Assembly (NCBI RefSeq): GCF_003675325.1
Contig: NZ_CP033073.1
Span: 2,108,001 to 2,172,000 of the forward strand
Source: Streptomyces dangxiongensis
GTDB taxonomy: Bacteria; Actinomycetota; Actinomycetes; Streptomycetales; Streptomycetaceae
Reading direction: 5' to 3'
Length of the DNA: 64,000 bases
A program made the position numbers and the translations under genes. Positions 27,934-38,640 of this stretch are shown here, piece after piece. Numbering within the stretch: position 1 is the stretch's first letter; the number at the start of each line of letters is the position of its first letter. The notes beneath the pieces are model-generated. The model saw only the letters and a list, made by a program, of their open reading frames with translations. It made no database searches and was not told the DNA's origin.

Positions 27934-29619
27934 TCAGACCTCCACGACCACCGGGAGGATCATCGGCCTGCGGCGATACCTGTCCGAGACCCACTTGCCG
28001 AGGGTCCGGCGGATGAGCTGCTGGAGCTGGTGGGGCTCCACGACGCCGTCCTGGGCGGACCGCTCCAGCACCTCCGTGACCTTCGGCAGGACCTCGACGA
28101 AGGCCGAGTCGTCGATGCCGGAACCACGGGCCTGCACGTGCGGGCCACCGGTGATCTTGCCGGTCGAGGAGTCGATGACCACGAAGACCGAGATGATGCC
28201 CTCGTCACCGAGGATCTTGCGATCCTTCAGGGCCGGCTCCCCGACGTCACCGACCGAGAGGCCGTCGACGTAGACGTAGCCCGCCTGGACCTTGCCGGAG
28301 ATCCTGGCCTTGCCCCCGACGAGGTCGACCACCACGCCGTCCTCGGCGATGACGATGCGGTCGTGGGGCACGCCGGTCAGCGCGCCCAGCTCGGCGTTGG
28401 CCCGCAGGTGGCGCCACTCGCCGTGCACCGGCATCAGGTTCTTCGGGCGACAGATGTTGTAGAAGTACAGCAGCTCGCCCGCGGACGCGTGGCCGGAGAC
28501 GTGCACCTTGGCGTTGCCCTTGTGGACGACGTGGGCGCCCCAGCGGGTCAGGCCGTTGATCACGCGGTAGACCGCGTTCTCGTTCCCGGGGATCAGCGAG
28601 GACGCCAGAATCACCGTGTCGCCGTCGACGATGCGGATCTGGTGGTCGCGGTTGGCCATGCGGGACAGTGCCGCCATCGGCTCGCCCTGGGAGCCCGTGC
28701 AGACCAGGACCACCTGGTGGTCGGGCAGGTCGTCCAGCGTCTTGACGTCGACCACCAGGCCCGGCGGGACCTTCAGGTAGCCGAGGTCGCGGGCGATGCC
28801 CATGTTGCGGACCATGGACCGGCCGACGAAGGCGACCCGGCGGCCGTACTCGTGGGCCGCGTCCAGGATCTGCTGGATGCGGTGGACGTGGCTGGCGAAG
28901 CTCGCCACGATGATCCGCTTGCCGGCGTTGGCGAAGACCGTGCGCAGGACGTTGGAGATGTCCCGCTCGGGCGGGACGAAGCCCGGGACCTCGGCGTTCG
29001 TCGAGTCGGCGAGGAGCAGGTCGATGCCCTCCTCGCTGAGCCGCGCGAACGCGTGGAGGTCGGTGAGCCGGTTGTCCAGCGGGAGCTGGTCCATCTTGAA
29101 GTCGCCGGTGTGGACGACCATGCCGGCGGGGGTGCGGATGGCGACCGCGAGGGCGTCCGGGATGGAGTGGTTGACGGCGACGAACTCGCAGTCGAAGGGG
29201 CCGATGCGCTCGCGGTTTCCCTCCGCCACCTCCAGGGTGTACGGGCGGATCCGGTGCTCCTGGAGCTTGGCCTCGATCAGGGCGAGGGTCAGCTTGGAGC
29301 CGATCAGCGGGATGTCCGGCTTCTCGCGGAGCAGGAAGGGCACGCCGCCGATGTGGTCCTCGTGGCCGTGCGTGAGGACGATGCCCTCGATGTCGTCGAG
29401 ACGGTCCCGGATGGACGAGAAGTCCGGCAGGATCAGATCGATTCCGGGCTGCTCCTCCTCGGGGAAGAGCACTCCGCAGTCGACGATCAGCAGACGGCCG
29501 CCGTACTCGAAGACCGTCATGTTCCGGCCGATCTCGCCGAGGCCGCCGAGCGGGGTGACCCGCAGGCCCCCCTGGGGCAACGGCGGGGGCGAGCCGAGTT
29601 CAGGATGCGGATGACTCAA
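27934..29619 (-). CDS. rnj: Ribonuclease J
   Basis: A 561-residue beta-CASP metallo-beta-lactamase ribonuclease with combined 5'-3' exonuclease and endonuclease activity in mRNA decay and rRNA processing. The metal motif HGHEDHIGG is near residue 87, with later ligands in HTGDFKMD, DSTNAEVPG and HVSGHAS. The start is a TTG at 29619 (SHPHPELGSPPPLPQGGL follows), preceded by GTGAGGAGAG at good spacing; the resulting length equals the S. coelicolor protein as I recall it. dapA lies 156 bp upstream on the same strand. A perfect hairpin sits in the leader just ahead of the ribosome site. Confidence 0.95.
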   Translation of the reverse strand: MSHPHPELGSPPPLPQGGLRVTPLGGLGEIGRNMTVFEYGGRLLIVDCGVLFPEEEQPGIDLILPDFSSIRDRLDDIEGIVLTHGHEDHIGGVPFLLREKPDIPLIGSKLTLALIEAKLQEHRIRPYTLEVAEGNRERIGPFDCEFVAVNHSIPDALAVAIRTPAGMVVHTGDFKMDQLPLDNRLTDLHAFARLSEEGIDLLLADSTNAEVPGFVPPERDISNVLRTVFANAGKRIIVASFASHVHRIQQILDAAHEYGRRVAFVGRSMVRNMGIARDLGYLKVPPGLVVDVKTLDDLPDHQVVLVCTGSQGEPMAALSRMANRDHQIRIVDGDTVILASSLIPGNENAVYRVINGLTRWGAHVVHKGNAKVHVSGHASAGELLYFYNICRPKNLMPVHGEWRHLRANAELGALTGVPHDRIVIAEDGVVVDLVGGKARISGKVQAGYVYVDGLSVGDVGEPALKDRKILGDEGIISVFVVIDSSTGKITGGPHVQARGSGIDDSAFVEVLPKVTEVLERSAQDGVVEPHQLQQLIRRTLGKWVSDRYRRRPMILPVVVEV

Positions 29620-29636
29620 AAGACTCTCCTCACCAC

Positions 29637-29669
29637 GCGCGCCACGTACCGGTACGGCACGTGGCGCGC
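29637..29669 (-). promoter_or_regulatory. Perfect hairpin in the rnj 5' leader
   Basis: GCGCGCCACGT and its exact complement form an 11-bp stem with an 11-base loop, ending only a few bases before the rnj ribosome binding site. In the mRNA it would flank or partly occlude translation initiation and could be a site of autoregulation. Confidence 0.6.
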
Positions 29670-29775
29670 ATGACGTTCGTGCGGAAGCAGTTGTCGTTGT
29701 GCGACGCGGGCACCGGTGGCCCACGTCCTTCTGTTGTTCTTCAGTTGTGAAGCCCGTGTGATGCCAAGTCTGTTG

Positions 29776-30675
29776 TCAGAGCTGTACCCCGCCGGCAGCA
29801 AGATCGATCTTGAGCTGGGCAATCTCCTCGGGCGAGCACTCGACCATGGGCAGGCGCAGCGGCCCGGCGGGCAGGCCCTGGAGGGCGAGTGCGGCCTTGG
29901 TGGTCATGACGCCCTGGGTGCGGAACATGCCCGTGTACACGGGGAGCAGCTTCTGGTGGATCTCGGTGGCCTTGACGACGTCACCGGAGGCGTAGGCGTC
30001 CACGAGTGCGCGCAGGTCGGGGGTGACGAGGTGGCCGACGACCGAGACGAAGCCGACCGCGCCCACGGAGAGCAGCGGGAGGTTGAGCATGTCGTCGCCG
30101 GAGTACCAGGCGAGGCGCGACCGGGCGATGGCCCAGCCGGCGCGGCCGAGGTCGCCCTTGGCGTCCTTGTTGGCGACGATCCGGGGGTGCTCGGCGAGCC
30201 GGACGAGCGTCTCCGTGCTGATCGGGACGCCGCTGCGGCCGGGGATGTCGTAGAGCATGACCGGCAGGCCGGTCGCGTCGGCGACGGTGGTGAAGTGCCG
30301 GTACAGGCCCTCCTGAGGGGGCTTGTTGTAGTACGGCGTGACGACCAGCAGGCCGTGTGCGCCGTCGCGCTCGGCCTGGCGCGCCAGCTCGACGCTGTGG
30401 TGGGTGTCGTTGGTGCCGACACCGGCCAGGACGTGGGCGCGGTCGCCGACCGCCTCCACCACGGCTCGTACCAGTTCCGATTTCTCCGCGTCGCTGGTCG
30501 TCGGGGACTCGCCGGTGGTGCCGTTGATGATCAGGCCGTCGTTGCCTGCGTCCACCAGGTGGGCGGCGAGCCGCTGCGCGCCGTCGAGGTCGAGTGCGCC
30601 GTCCGCCGTGAAGGGCGTGACCATGGCGGTGAGGACCCGCCCGAAGGGGGTCTGCGGAGTCGAGGTCGGAGCCAT
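29776..30675 (-). CDS. dapA: 4-hydroxy-tetrahydrodipicolinate synthase
   Basis: A 299-residue TIM-barrel aldolase condensing pyruvate with aspartate semialdehyde at the entry to lysine and diaminopimelate synthesis. GTTGESPT binds substrate, PYYNKPPQEG supplies the catalytic Tyr, and IVANKDAKGDL holds the Schiff-base Lys (about residue 168). The ATG at 30675 lies seven bases after TAGCGT, a -10-like element, with no ribosome site, so the mRNA may be leaderless. dapB of the same pathway is 2.7 kb away on the same strand. Confidence 0.95.
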   Translation of the reverse strand: MAPTSTPQTPFGRVLTAMVTPFTADGALDLDGAQRLAAHLVDAGNDGLIINGTTGESPTTSDAEKSELVRAVVEAVGDRAHVLAGVGTNDTHHSVELARQAERDGAHGLLVVTPYYNKPPQEGLYRHFTTVADATGLPVMLYDIPGRSGVPISTETLVRLAEHPRIVANKDAKGDLGRAGWAIARSRLAWYSGDDMLNLPLLSVGAVGFVSVVGHLVTPDLRALVDAYASGDVVKATEIHQKLLPVYTGMFRTQGVMTTKAALALQGLPAGPLRLPMVECSPEEIAQLKIDLAAGGVQL

Positions 30676-30682
30676 GGGTAAC

Positions 30683-30688
30683 ACGCTA
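30683..30688 (-). promoter_or_regulatory. -10 element implying a leaderless dapA mRNA
   Basis: TAGCGT on the minus strand is separated by 7 bases from the dapA ATG, the spacing expected if transcription starts at or next to the A of the start codon. The -35 is weak. Confidence 0.45.
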
Positions 30689-30738
30689 CTCGGTGCTCAG
30701 TGGGGGGTGTGCCCGTGGGGTCTCGGGAAAGTCAGGAC

Positions 30739-30786
30739 AAAAAGGGAGCCCGGCACTGCCTGCTCGGGGGTTCAAGCAGTGCCGGG
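30739..30786 (-). terminator. Intrinsic terminator of thyX
   Basis: Arms CCCGGCACTGC (30749-30759) and GCAGTGCCGGG (30776-30786) form a perfect 11-bp stem followed on the minus strand by CTCCC and five T. It ends the thyX transcript about 100 bp past its stop. Confidence 0.88.
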
Positions 30787-30886
30787 TCCGTTTGATCAGG
30801 CTAGATGAACTTCTACAAATGCCGCAATACGGACACCTCGCGAGGCTGATCCGTACATCCGTTCCGAGTGGGCGAACAAGGCTTCG

Positions 30887-31612
30887 TCACGGGGCCACCC
30901 GCCCGTTCGCGTTGAAGGCCGCGTGCGTGAGCGGCATGAGCTTGGCCCACTCCGCCTCCAGCTTCTCGCCCACCATCTCGATCTCCCGCTGCGGGAAGGA
31001 CGGCACCTTGGCCAGCTCGTGCTGGGTGCGCAGACCGAGGAAGTGCATCAGCGAGCGGGCGTTGCAGGTGGCGTACATGGAGGAGTAGAGGCCGACGGGC
31101 AGGGCCGAGCGGGCCACCTCGCGGGCGACGCCCTCGGCGAGGAGCTTCTGGTAGGCCGCGTACGCCTGCTCGTACGACTCCCGGAGGGTGCTGCTCACGC
31201 TCTCGTGCTGGCCCGGGGTGCCCTCGACGAAGACGTACTTGCCCGGGCGGCCCTGCTGGACGAGCTTGCGGGAGGTGTCGGGGACGTAGAAGACGGGCTC
31301 CAGCTCCCGGTAGCGGCCGGACTCCTCGTTGTACGACCAGCCGACCCGGTGCCGCATGAACTCGCGGAACACGAAGATCGGGGCGCTGACGAAGAACGTC
31401 ATCGAGTTGTGCTCGAACGGGCTGCCGTGCCGGTCGCGCAGCAGGTAGTTGATCAGACCCTTGGAGCGCTCGGGGTCCTTCTTCAGCTCGTCCAGGGACT
31501 GCTCGCCGGCCGTCGAGACGCGGGCGGCGAAGAGGACATCGGCGTCCGAAGCGCTGGACTTCACCAGCTCGACGGTGACGTCACTGCGGAACGTGAGCGA
31601 CTCGGTGGTCAC
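30887..31612 (-). CDS. thyX: Flavin-dependent thymidylate synthase
   Basis: A 241-residue FAD/NADPH enzyme making dTMP from dUMP with methylene-tetrahydrofolate. The ThyX signature RHR-x7-S is present in FREFMRHRVGWSYNEESGRY. The C-terminal CNARSLMHFLGLR...AQ/E block matches the dUMP-binding region. The start is GTG at 31612 (GTGACCACCGAG), with GGAAGGA upstream. It stands alone between its own terminator and a divergent small membrane-protein gene. Confidence 0.95.
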   Translation of the reverse strand: MTTESLTFRSDVTVELVKSSASDADVLFAARVSTAGEQSLDELKKDPERSKGLINYLLRDRHGSPFEHNSMTFFVSAPIFVFREFMRHRVGWSYNEESGRYRELEPVFYVPDTSRKLVQQGRPGKYVFVEGTPGQHESVSSTLRESYEQAYAAYQKLLAEGVAREVARSALPVGLYSSMYATCNARSLMHFLGLRTQHELAKVPSFPQREIEMVGEKLEAEWAKLMPLTHAAFNANGRVAP

Positions 31613-31805
31613 GGGGGTTGGGGTCCTTCCCTCACTGCTGTGGTTCGCGCCCACCTTACGGGGCACCCGTCCGGGCCGGAGCGGCACCTCGCCCCGATAG
31701 CACACCGGTGACTTTTTCCGGCATGGGCACCTTTTGCGTCACTCGATCGTCTGTATCGATGAGAACCGCACGTTCGACCCACACCCGAGAGGAGAGGCAA
31801 CCGCG

Positions 31806-32057
31806 ATGTTCCGTCGGCGCGAGCCCGTACCCTTCGCCTTCCTGGCCGAGGCGGACAGGTTCCGCAGCAATATCACTCCCCCGCCCCGTCGGCGGGTGCC
31901 CTTCGGCGAGATGGCCGGGCACTGGCTGCTGGGGCTGACCATCGTCGCCGGACTGGTCGGCGCCCTGGTCGTCGGGATGCCGGCGCTGTCCACGCCGTCC
32001 GGTGCACCGGCCCAGCAGTCCCAGGCGTCCCACGGGCAGCCCACCGGGGGCCGCTGA
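31806..32057 (+). CDS. Small single-pass membrane protein
   Basis: An 83-residue protein starting MFRRREPVPFAFLAEADRF, with a ribosome site GAGAGGAGAGG. It has one strong transmembrane helix (about residues 42-60, LLGLTIVAGLVGALVVGMP) and a short polar C-terminal tail rich in Ser/Gln/Gly. I recognise no named family. It is divergent from thyX and precedes another membrane protein on the same strand. Confidence 0.75.
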   Translation: MFRRREPVPFAFLAEADRFRSNITPPPRRRVPFGEMAGHWLLGLTIVAGLVGALVVGMPALSTPSGAPAQQSQASHGQPTGGR

Positions 32058-32147
32058 CTCTTCCGGACGCTCACGGCTGGTGAGCGGTGACACGGCCGGA
32101 TAGCCTCACCGGGCACAGTCCACGCGAGGACCGAGTGAGGACCAGCC

Positions 32148-32705
32148 GTGCCCCTGCCCTTCCTGACGGCCGACCGCACCTTCGAGACGGCGTCCGAGAG
32201 CGCACTGCCGTACGACGACCCGGACCGCTGGCGACGCCCGTACCGGCCGGGTCCCTGGCGGGTGGGCGTGGCCGCGCTGGGACTGCTGCTGGCCTCGTTC
32301 GTCCTGTCCGCGGCCGTCCTGATCGCGCCGGCCGGCCGGCTGTCCTCCGCCGGCGCGGTCCTCGCCGGGGGTCTGGCGATCGTCGCCGGCGCGCTGCGGC
32401 TGCTGCGCATGGGGGTGTGGGTGAGCGGGCGCGGACTGCGCCGGGTCGGTCCCCTGCTGACGCGGACCGTGCCGTGGGCGCGCGTGGCCTCCGTGCGGAC
32501 GGTCCAGCAGCCGGTGCGCTGGCTGGGGCTGCCGCGCACGGTGCAGGGACAGGCACTGGTGCTCGTACGAGAGGACCGGCGGCCCGACGACGACGCGGCG
32601 CCCCTGCTCACCACGCACGGCCTGGACTTCCTGGGGCGTCCGGCGGCGTTCGACCGGGCGGCGGACACGGTGGAGGCCTGGGCCGCGGAGAACCGGCGCG
32701 GCTGA
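32148..32705 (+). CDS. PH-domain-like membrane protein
   Basis: A 185-residue protein with a GTG start and GAGGACC upstream. The N-terminal 40 residues are soluble, followed by two close hydrophobic helices (VGVAALGLLLASFVLSAAVL and a second around AGGLAIVAGALRLL). A compact domain begins GVWVSGRGLRRVGPLLTRTVPWARVASVR, the pattern of bacterial PH (bPH/YdbT-like) domains. Its function is unknown. A hairpin terminator follows directly. Confidence 0.8.
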   Translation: MPLPFLTADRTFETASESALPYDDPDRWRRPYRPGPWRVGVAALGLLLASFVLSAAVLIAPAGRLSSAGAVLAGGLAIVAGALRLLRMGVWVSGRGLRRVGPLLTRTVPWARVASVRTVQQPVRWLGLPRTVQGQALVLVREDRRPDDDAAPLLTTHGLDFLGRPAAFDRAADTVEAWAAENRRG

Positions 32706-32714
32706 TCCGGGCAG

Positions 32715-32764
32715 CTACGCCGAAGGGCCGGGCCGCGGCGACGCGGACCGGCCCTTCGGCGTAG
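32715..32764. terminator. Bidirectional hairpin terminator
   Basis: A perfect 17-bp inverted repeat (CTACGCCGAAGGGCCGG and its complement) with a 16-base loop lies ten bases after the PH-like gene, between it and the converging TPR-like gene. Confidence 0.85.
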
Positions 32765-32873
32765 GTACGGCATCCGGTTCCGGCCCCGGGTCGCGGCGGG
32801 CCGTCCGCCGTTCTGGGGCCGGCTCGGCCCTCTCTTCGGGGAGCGGACGCGGGCCGGTGTTCGGTGAGATCGC

Positions 32874-33326
32874 TCAGGTTCGGACGGGTTCGCCGTCGTG
32901 CAGGGCGATGGCGCGCTGCATCGCCTTCCTGGCCCGTGGGGTGTCGTGGGCGTCGTGGTAGGCGACGGCGAGGCGGAACCAGCAGCGCCAGTCGTCGGGC
33001 GACTCCTCCGTCTCTGCCTTGCGCCGGGCGAAGACCTCGTCGGCCGAGTCGCGGTCGATCCGGCCGCTGGGCATGCGCTTCAGCTCGTCGACGGGCAGGC
33101 CGCCCTCGGCGTCCAGCTCGGCGGCGAGCCGGTTGGCCCGGCGGACGAACTGGGTGTTCTTCCACAGGAACCACAGGCCGATGACCGGCAGGATCAGCAC
33201 CGCCACGCCGAACGTGACGGTCAGGAGCGTGCCGGACTGGATGAGCATGACGCCGCGGCTGCCGACCAGGAGGAAGTAGAAGACCAGGACGGCGGCCGTG
33301 ACGAGGTAGGTGATCTTCGCGCGCAT
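32874..33326 (-). CDS. Membrane-anchored TPR-like protein
   Basis: A 150-residue protein with two N-terminal transmembrane helices (YLVTAAVLVFYFLLVG and TVTFGVAVLILPVIGLWFLW) and a cytoplasmic helical tail containing a TPR-like unit (DDWRCWFRLAVAYHDAHDTPRARKAMQRAIAL). The ATG at 33326 is ten bases past the dapB stop, so it is very likely co-transcribed and coupled with dapB. I know no specific function. It is conserved next to dapB in Streptomyces as far as I recall. Confidence 0.85.
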   Translation of the reverse strand: MRAKITYLVTAAVLVFYFLLVGSRGVMLIQSGTLLTVTFGVAVLILPVIGLWFLWKNTQFVRRANRLAAELDAEGGLPVDELKRMPSGRIDRDSADEVFARRKAETEESPDDWRCWFRLAVAYHDAHDTPRARKAMQRAIALHDGEPVRT

Positions 33327-33336
33327 GACGAGTGGC

Positions 33337-34107
<771 letters not shown>

Positions 34108-34135
34108 TTACCGAGTTATCGATTCCGAGGACGGG

Positions 34136-35515
34136 TCAGGCGACAGCATCGTGCAGGCGTGCGGCCTGCTTGTCCTTCAGCGGGCCGATGACCGACAGCG
34201 AAGGGCGCTGCCCCAGGATGTCGCGGGCGACCGAGCGGACCTCGTCCGGGGTGACCGCGGCGATGCTGGCCAGCATGTCGTCGACGGACATCTGCTCGCC
34301 CCAGCACAGCTCGCTCTTGCCGATGCGGTTCATCAGCGCGCCGGTGTCCTCCAGGCCCAGGACGGTGGAGCCCCGCAACTGACCGACGGCGCGGGCGATC
34401 TCGTCGTCGGAGAGGCCGTTGTCCGCGACGTGGTCGAGTTCGTCCCGGCAGATCCGCAGCACGTCGTGGACCTGCGAGGGCCGGCAGCCGGCGTACACGC
34501 CGAACAGGCCGCAGTCGGCGAAGCCGGAGGTGTAGGAGTAGACGCTGTAGGCGAGGCCGCGTTTCTCCCGGACCTCCTGGAACAGCCGGGACGACATGCC
34601 GCCGCCGAGGGCGGTGTTCAGCACGCCCATGGCCCAGCGGCGGTCGTCGGTGCGGGCCAGGCCCGGCATGCCGAGGACGACGTGCGCCTGCTCGGTCCTG
34701 CGGGCGAGCAGGTCGACCTTGCCGTGGGTGCGGATCGCGCGGCGGCCGTCGCGGGGGGCGATGGGCCGCGCGTCCGTGTTCCCGAGGGCGCCCGCCTTCT
34801 CGAAGGCCGCGCGGACCTGTCGTACGACCTTGTTGTGGTCGATGTTGCCGGCGCAGGCGACCACGAGGTGGGTGGGGTCGTAGTGCTTCCGGTAGAAGCG
34901 GCGGATGCGGTCGGCGGTGAGGGCGTTGACCGTGTCGACGGTGCCGAGGACCGGGCGGCCGAGGGCGTTGTTGCCGAACATGGTCTGCGCGAACAGGTCG
35001 TGCACGCAGTCGCCCGGGTCGTCCTCGGTCATCGCGATCTCTTCGAGGATCGCGCCGCGCTCGACGTCGACGTCCTCCTCACGGATCAGGGAGCCGGTCA
35101 GCATGTCGCAGACGACGTCGATGGCGAGGGGCAGATCGGTGTCGAGCACGCGCGCGTAGTAGCACGTGTACTCCTTCGCCGTGAACGCGTTCATCTCGCC
35201 GCCGACCGCGTCGACGGCGGAGGAGATGTCGAGCGCGCTGCGCCGGGAGGTGCCCTTGAAGAGCAGGTGCTCCAGGTAGTGCGTGGCGCCGTTCAGGGCC
35301 GGGGTCTCGTCACGGGAGCCGACGTGCGCCCAGATGCCGAAGGTGGCGGAGCGGACCGAGGGCAGGGTCTCGGTGACGATGCGCAGGCCGCCCGGGAGGG
35401 TCGTCCTGCGGACCGTGCCGATGCCGCCCGTGCCCTTGACGAGCGTTTGGGTACGGGCGACGGCCCGCGCCTCCGAAGAGGTGCGGGCCGTCGCCTTGGA
35501 GCTACGGGACGTCAC
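34136..35515 (-). CDS. M16 family zinc metallopeptidase
   Basis: A 459-residue insulinase/processing-peptidase-type enzyme. The inverted zinc motif HxxEH is in [12 protein letters not shown], with the third-ligand Glu downstream in [13 protein letters not shown]. The C-terminal half is the inactive M16-C domain ([17 protein letters not shown] is the usual substrate-contact motif). The start is GTG at 35515, overlapping the pnp stop as GTGA, with AAGGACG upstream inside pnp. Tight coupling to pnp is typical of actinobacteria. The physiological substrate is unknown. Confidence 0.93.
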   Translation of the reverse strand: MTSRSSKATARTSSEARAVARTQTLVKGTGGIGTVRRTTLPGGLRIVTETLPSVRSATFGIWAHVGSRDETPALNGATHYLEHLLFKGTSRRSALDISSAVDAVGGEMNAFTAKEYTCYYARVLDTDLPLAIDVVCDMLTGSLIREEDVDVERGAILEEIAMTEDDPGDCVHDLFAQTMFGNNALGRPVLGTVDTVNALTADRIRRFYRKHYDPTHLVVACAGNIDHNKVVRQVRAAFEKAGALGNTDARPIAPRDGRRAIRTHGKVDLLARRTEQAHVVLGMPGLARTDDRRWAMGVLNTALGGGMSSRLFQEVREKRGLAYSVYSYTSGFADCGLFGVYAGCRPSQVHDVLRICRDELDHVADNGLSDDEIARAVGQLRGSTVLGLEDTGALMNRIGKSELCWGEQMSVDDMLASIAAVTPDEVRSVARDILGQRPSLSVIGPLKDKQAARLHDAVA

Positions 35516-37731
35516 TGGTCGGCGTCGTCCTTCGCGGTCTCGTCGCCTTCCTCGCCCTCGATCACGGGGATCAGGGAGAGCTTGCCGCGGGAGTCGATCT
35601 CGGCGATCTCGACCTGGACCTTGTGGCCCACGCCGAGGACGTCCTCGACGTTCTCCACGCGCTTGCCGCCGGCGAGCTTGCGGATCTGCGAGATGTGCAG
35701 CAGACCGTCCTTGCCCGGGAGCAGCGACACGAACGCGCCGAAGGTCGTGGTCTTGACGACCGTACCCAGGTAGCGCTCGCCGACCTCCGGCATGGTCGGG
35801 TTGGCGATGCCGTTGATCGTGGCGCGAGCGGCCTCGGCCTGCGAGCCGACCTGGGCACCGATGTAGATGGTGCCGTCGTCCTCGATCGTGATCTCGGCGC
35901 CGGTGTCCTCCTGGATCTGGTTGATCATCTTGCCCTTGGGGCCGATGACCTCACCGATCTTGTCGACCGGGATCTTGACGGTGATGATCCGCGGGGCGTT
36001 CGGGGACATCTCGTCGGGCCGGTCGATGGCCTCCATCATCACGTCGAGGATGTGGAGACGGGCGTCGCGGGCCTGCTTGAGGGCCGCGGCCAGGACGGAG
36101 GCCGGGATGCCGTCCAGCTTGGTGTCGAGCTGGAGGGCGGTCACGAACTCCTTGGTGCCGGCGACCTTGAAGTCCATGTCGCCGAAGGCGTCCTCCGCAC
36201 CGAGGATGTCGGTGAGGGCGACGTAGTGCGTCTCGCCGTTGATCTCCTGGGAGATCAGGCCCATGGCGATACCGGCGACCGGGGCCTTCAGGGGCACACC
36301 GGCGTTCAGCAGCGACATGGTGGAGGCGCAGACCGAGCCCATGGACGTCGAGCCGTTGGAGCCGAGCGCCTCGGACACCTGACGGATCGCGTAGGGGAAC
36401 TCCTCGCGCGTCGGCAGCACCGGCACGATCGCGCGCTCGGCGAGGGCGCCGTGGCCGATCTCGCGGCGCTTCGGGGAGCCGACGCGGCCGGTCTCACCGA
36501 CGGAGTACGGCGGGAAGTTGTAGTTGTGCATGTAGCGCTTGCGGGTCACCGGGGAGAGGGTGTCCAGCTGCTGCTCCATGCGGAGCATGTTGAGGGTGGT
36601 GACGCCCAGGATCTGGGTCTCGCCACGCTCGAACAGCGCGGAGCCGTGCACCCGCGGGATGGCCTCGACCTCGGCGGCCAGCGTGCGGATGTCGGTGACA
36701 CCGCGGCCGTCGATGCGCTTCTTCTCCTTGATCACGCGCTCGCGGACCAACTGCTTGGTGAGCGAGCGGTACGCGGCGGAGATCTCCTTCTCGCGGCCCT
36801 CGAACTCCGGCAGGAGCTTCTCGGCGGCGAGCGCCTTGACGCGGTCCAGCTCGGCCTCGCGGTCCTGCTTGCCGGCGATGGTGAGCGCCTGGGCCAGCTC
36901 GGGGCGGACGGCCGCGGTCAGGGCCTCGAAGACGTCGTCCTGGTAGTCCAGGAAGACCGGGAACTCGCCGGTCGGCTTGGCGGCCTTCGCGGCGAGGTCG
37001 GCCTGGGCGCGGCAGAGGACCTTGATGAAGGGCTTCGCGGCGTCCAGACCGGAGGCGACGACCTCCTCGGTCGGCGCCTCGGCGCCGCCCTCGACCAGCT
37101 TGATGGTCTTGTCGGTGGCCTCGGCCTCGACCATCATGATCGCGACGTCGCCGTCCTCCAGGACGCGGCCGGCGACGACCATGTCGAAGACGGCGTCCTC
37201 CAGCTCGGTGTGGGTCGGGAACGCGACCCACTGACCGCGGATCAGCGCGACGCGGACGCCGCCGATCGGGCCGGAGAAGGGCAGGCCGGCCAGCTGCGTG
37301 GACGCGGACGCGGCGTTGATCGCCACGACGTCGTACAGGTGGTCGGGGTTGAGGGCCATGATCGTGGCGACGACCTGGATCTCGTTGCGCAGGCCCTTCT
37401 TGAAGGACGGGCGCAGCGGGCGGTCGATCAGGCGGCAGGTGAGGATCGCGTCCTCGGAGGGCCGGCCCTCACGGCGGAAGAAGCTGCCGGGGATCTTGCC
37501 GGCGGCGTACATCCGCTCCTCGACGTCCACCGTCAGGGGGAAGAAGTCGAGCTGGTCCTTGGGGTTCTTGGAGGCGGTGGTGGCCGACAGCACCATGGTG
37601 TCGTCGTCCAGGTACGCCACGGCGGAGCCGGCGGCCTGCTTGGCCAGGCGGCCCGTCTCGAAGCGGATGGTGCGGGTGCCGAAGGAGCCGTTGTCGATGA
37701 CGGCTTCGGCGTAGTGGGTCTCGTTCTCCAC
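35512..37731 (-). CDS. pnp: Polyribonucleotide nucleotidyltransferase (PNPase)
   Basis: A 739-residue 3'-5' phosphorolytic exoribonuclease that also synthesises RNA tails in Streptomyces. It has two RNase PH domains ([14 protein letters not shown] in the first, [14 protein letters not shown] in the second), a KH domain ([17 protein letters not shown]) and an S1 domain ([19 protein letters not shown]). The GTG at 37731 is chosen because GGAGACAT precedes it and the resulting protein starts [11 protein letters not shown] as in S. coelicolor; longer in-frame extensions are out of family. It follows rpsO, as in most bacteria. Confidence 0.96.
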   Translation of the reverse strand: MENETHYAEAVIDNGSFGTRTIRFETGRLAKQAAGSAVAYLDDDTMVLSATTASKNPKDQLDFFPLTVDVEERMYAAGKIPGSFFRREGRPSEDAILTCRLIDRPLRPSFKKGLRNEIQVVATIMALNPDHLYDVVAINAASASTQLAGLPFSGPIGGVRVALIRGQWVAFPTHTELEDAVFDMVVAGRVLEDGDVAIMMVEAEATDKTIKLVEGGAEAPTEEVVASGLDAAKPFIKVLCRAQADLAAKAAKPTGEFPVFLDYQDDVFEALTAAVRPELAQALTIAGKQDREAELDRVKALAAEKLLPEFEGREKEISAAYRSLTKQLVRERVIKEKKRIDGRGVTDIRTLAAEVEAIPRVHGSALFERGETQILGVTTLNMLRMEQQLDTLSPVTRKRYMHNYNFPPYSVGETGRVGSPKRREIGHGALAERAIVPVLPTREEFPYAIRQVSEALGSNGSTSMGSVCASTMSLLNAGVPLKAPVAGIAMGLISQEINGETHYVALTDILGAEDAFGDMDFKVAGTKEFVTALQLDTKLDGIPASVLAAALKQARDARLHILDVMMEAIDRPDEMSPNAPRIITVKIPVDKIGEVIGPKGKMINQIQEDTGAEITIEDDGTIYIGAQVGSQAEAARATINGIANPTMPEVGERYLGTVVKTTTFGAFVSLLPGKDGLLHISQIRKLAGGKRVENVEDVLGVGHKVQVEIAEIDSRGKLSLIPVIEGEEGDETAKDDADQ

Positions 37732-38031
37732 CAGCGATGTCTCCGTTACTTGTCGTCTTTCGTCCCTCGGCTGCCCGTGTGGCAGGGGGACGGTGGCGGA
37801 GAAGCGCGCCGTCTGGTGCGGGCCGGTCTTCGATCGAAGCACCCGGGGCTCACTTCCCCCGGGGGCCACTACCGAGGACCGGCGGCGGCGCGGTGCGCCT
37901 CTCCTCGTTCTGTGTCGTACGTACTGCGTTACTTCGTTGTGCTACCACACTACAAAGCGTCGGTGACACTCCGCATGTTTCCGCATGTGCGGCGAAGTAT
38001 GCCGGGTGCGGTGCGGTGCCCCGCATACGGC

Positions 38032-38070
38032 AAAGGGAGCGGTCCCCGGGTTCCGGGAACCGCCCCCTTC
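38032..38070 (-). terminator. rpsO-pnp intergenic hairpin
   Basis: On the minus strand an imperfect GC-rich stem (GAAGGGGGCGGTTCCCGG paired with CCGGGGACCGCTCCCTTT) sits eight bases past the rpsO stop. In Streptomyces the rpsO-pnp spacer hairpin acts as a partial terminator and RNase III site, and this structure fits that role. Confidence 0.75.
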
Positions 38071-38077
38071 ATGGCGT

Positions 38078-38365
38078 CTACTTGGCGCCGGCCGCACCGC
38101 GGCGGATGCCCAGGCGGTCGACCAGCGCACGGAAGCGCTGGATGTCCTTCTTCGCCAGGTACTGCAGCAGGCGACGACGCTGACCGACGAGGATCAGCAG
38201 ACCCCGGCGGGAGTGGTGGTCGTGCTTGTGCGTCTTGAGGTGCTCCGTCAGGTCGGAGATCCGACGGGAGAGCATGGCCACCTGGACCTCGGGGGAGCCG
38301 GTGTCGCCCTCCTTGGTACCGAACTCGGTGATGATCTGCTTCTTCGTAGCGGCGTCGAGCGACAC
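38078..38365 (-). CDS. rpsO: 30S ribosomal protein S15
   Basis: 95 residues, the standard S15 length, with the family pattern [32 protein letters not shown]. It binds 16S rRNA in the 30S central domain. It starts with GTG at 38365 behind GAGGAGTACGC. First gene of the rpsO-pnp-M16-dapB group. Confidence 0.97.
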   Translation of the reverse strand: MSLDAATKKQIITEFGTKEGDTGSPEVQVAMLSRRISDLTEHLKTHKHDHHSRRGLLILVGQRRRLLQYLAKKDIQRFRALVDRLGIRRGAAGAK

Positions 38366-38591
38366 GCGTACTCCTCATGGTCTGTGAGTGCCACCGAGTG
38401 CCCCCGGTCTTCATCGCGGGAGAGCTTCCGGTACTCGGAGGCGGGGATCCGCTGGGCGCGGCCTCCGGGCGCAGGTCTCCTGCGGGCTCCGGGGGTGCGT
38501 ACACGAACGGCCGTCACTCAGGGTACCAGTCCCTGGCGGGCGCCCTCCGCCCGGCCGACTCAGCCTCCTGAGCGCCAGGGGTCTGGGCCAC

Positions 38592-38597
38592 TAGGGT
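38592..38597 (+). promoter_or_regulatory. Candidate -10 for the DUF397 gene
   Basis: TAGGGT on the plus strand sits 43 bases before the ATG at 38641, leaving room for a short leader with GGGAAGGGG. No good -35 is visible. Confidence 0.3.
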
Positions 38598-38640
38598 GAG
38601 CGCCCGGACCGTACGTACCTCGGGAAGGGGTCGCTGCACG

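Noticed and set aside
32087..32764. 225-codon plus-strand frame overlapping the PH-like gene
   Set aside because: The alternative frame is Arg/Gly/Ala-rich. The frame starting at 32148 has membrane helices, a PH-like domain and a ribosome site.
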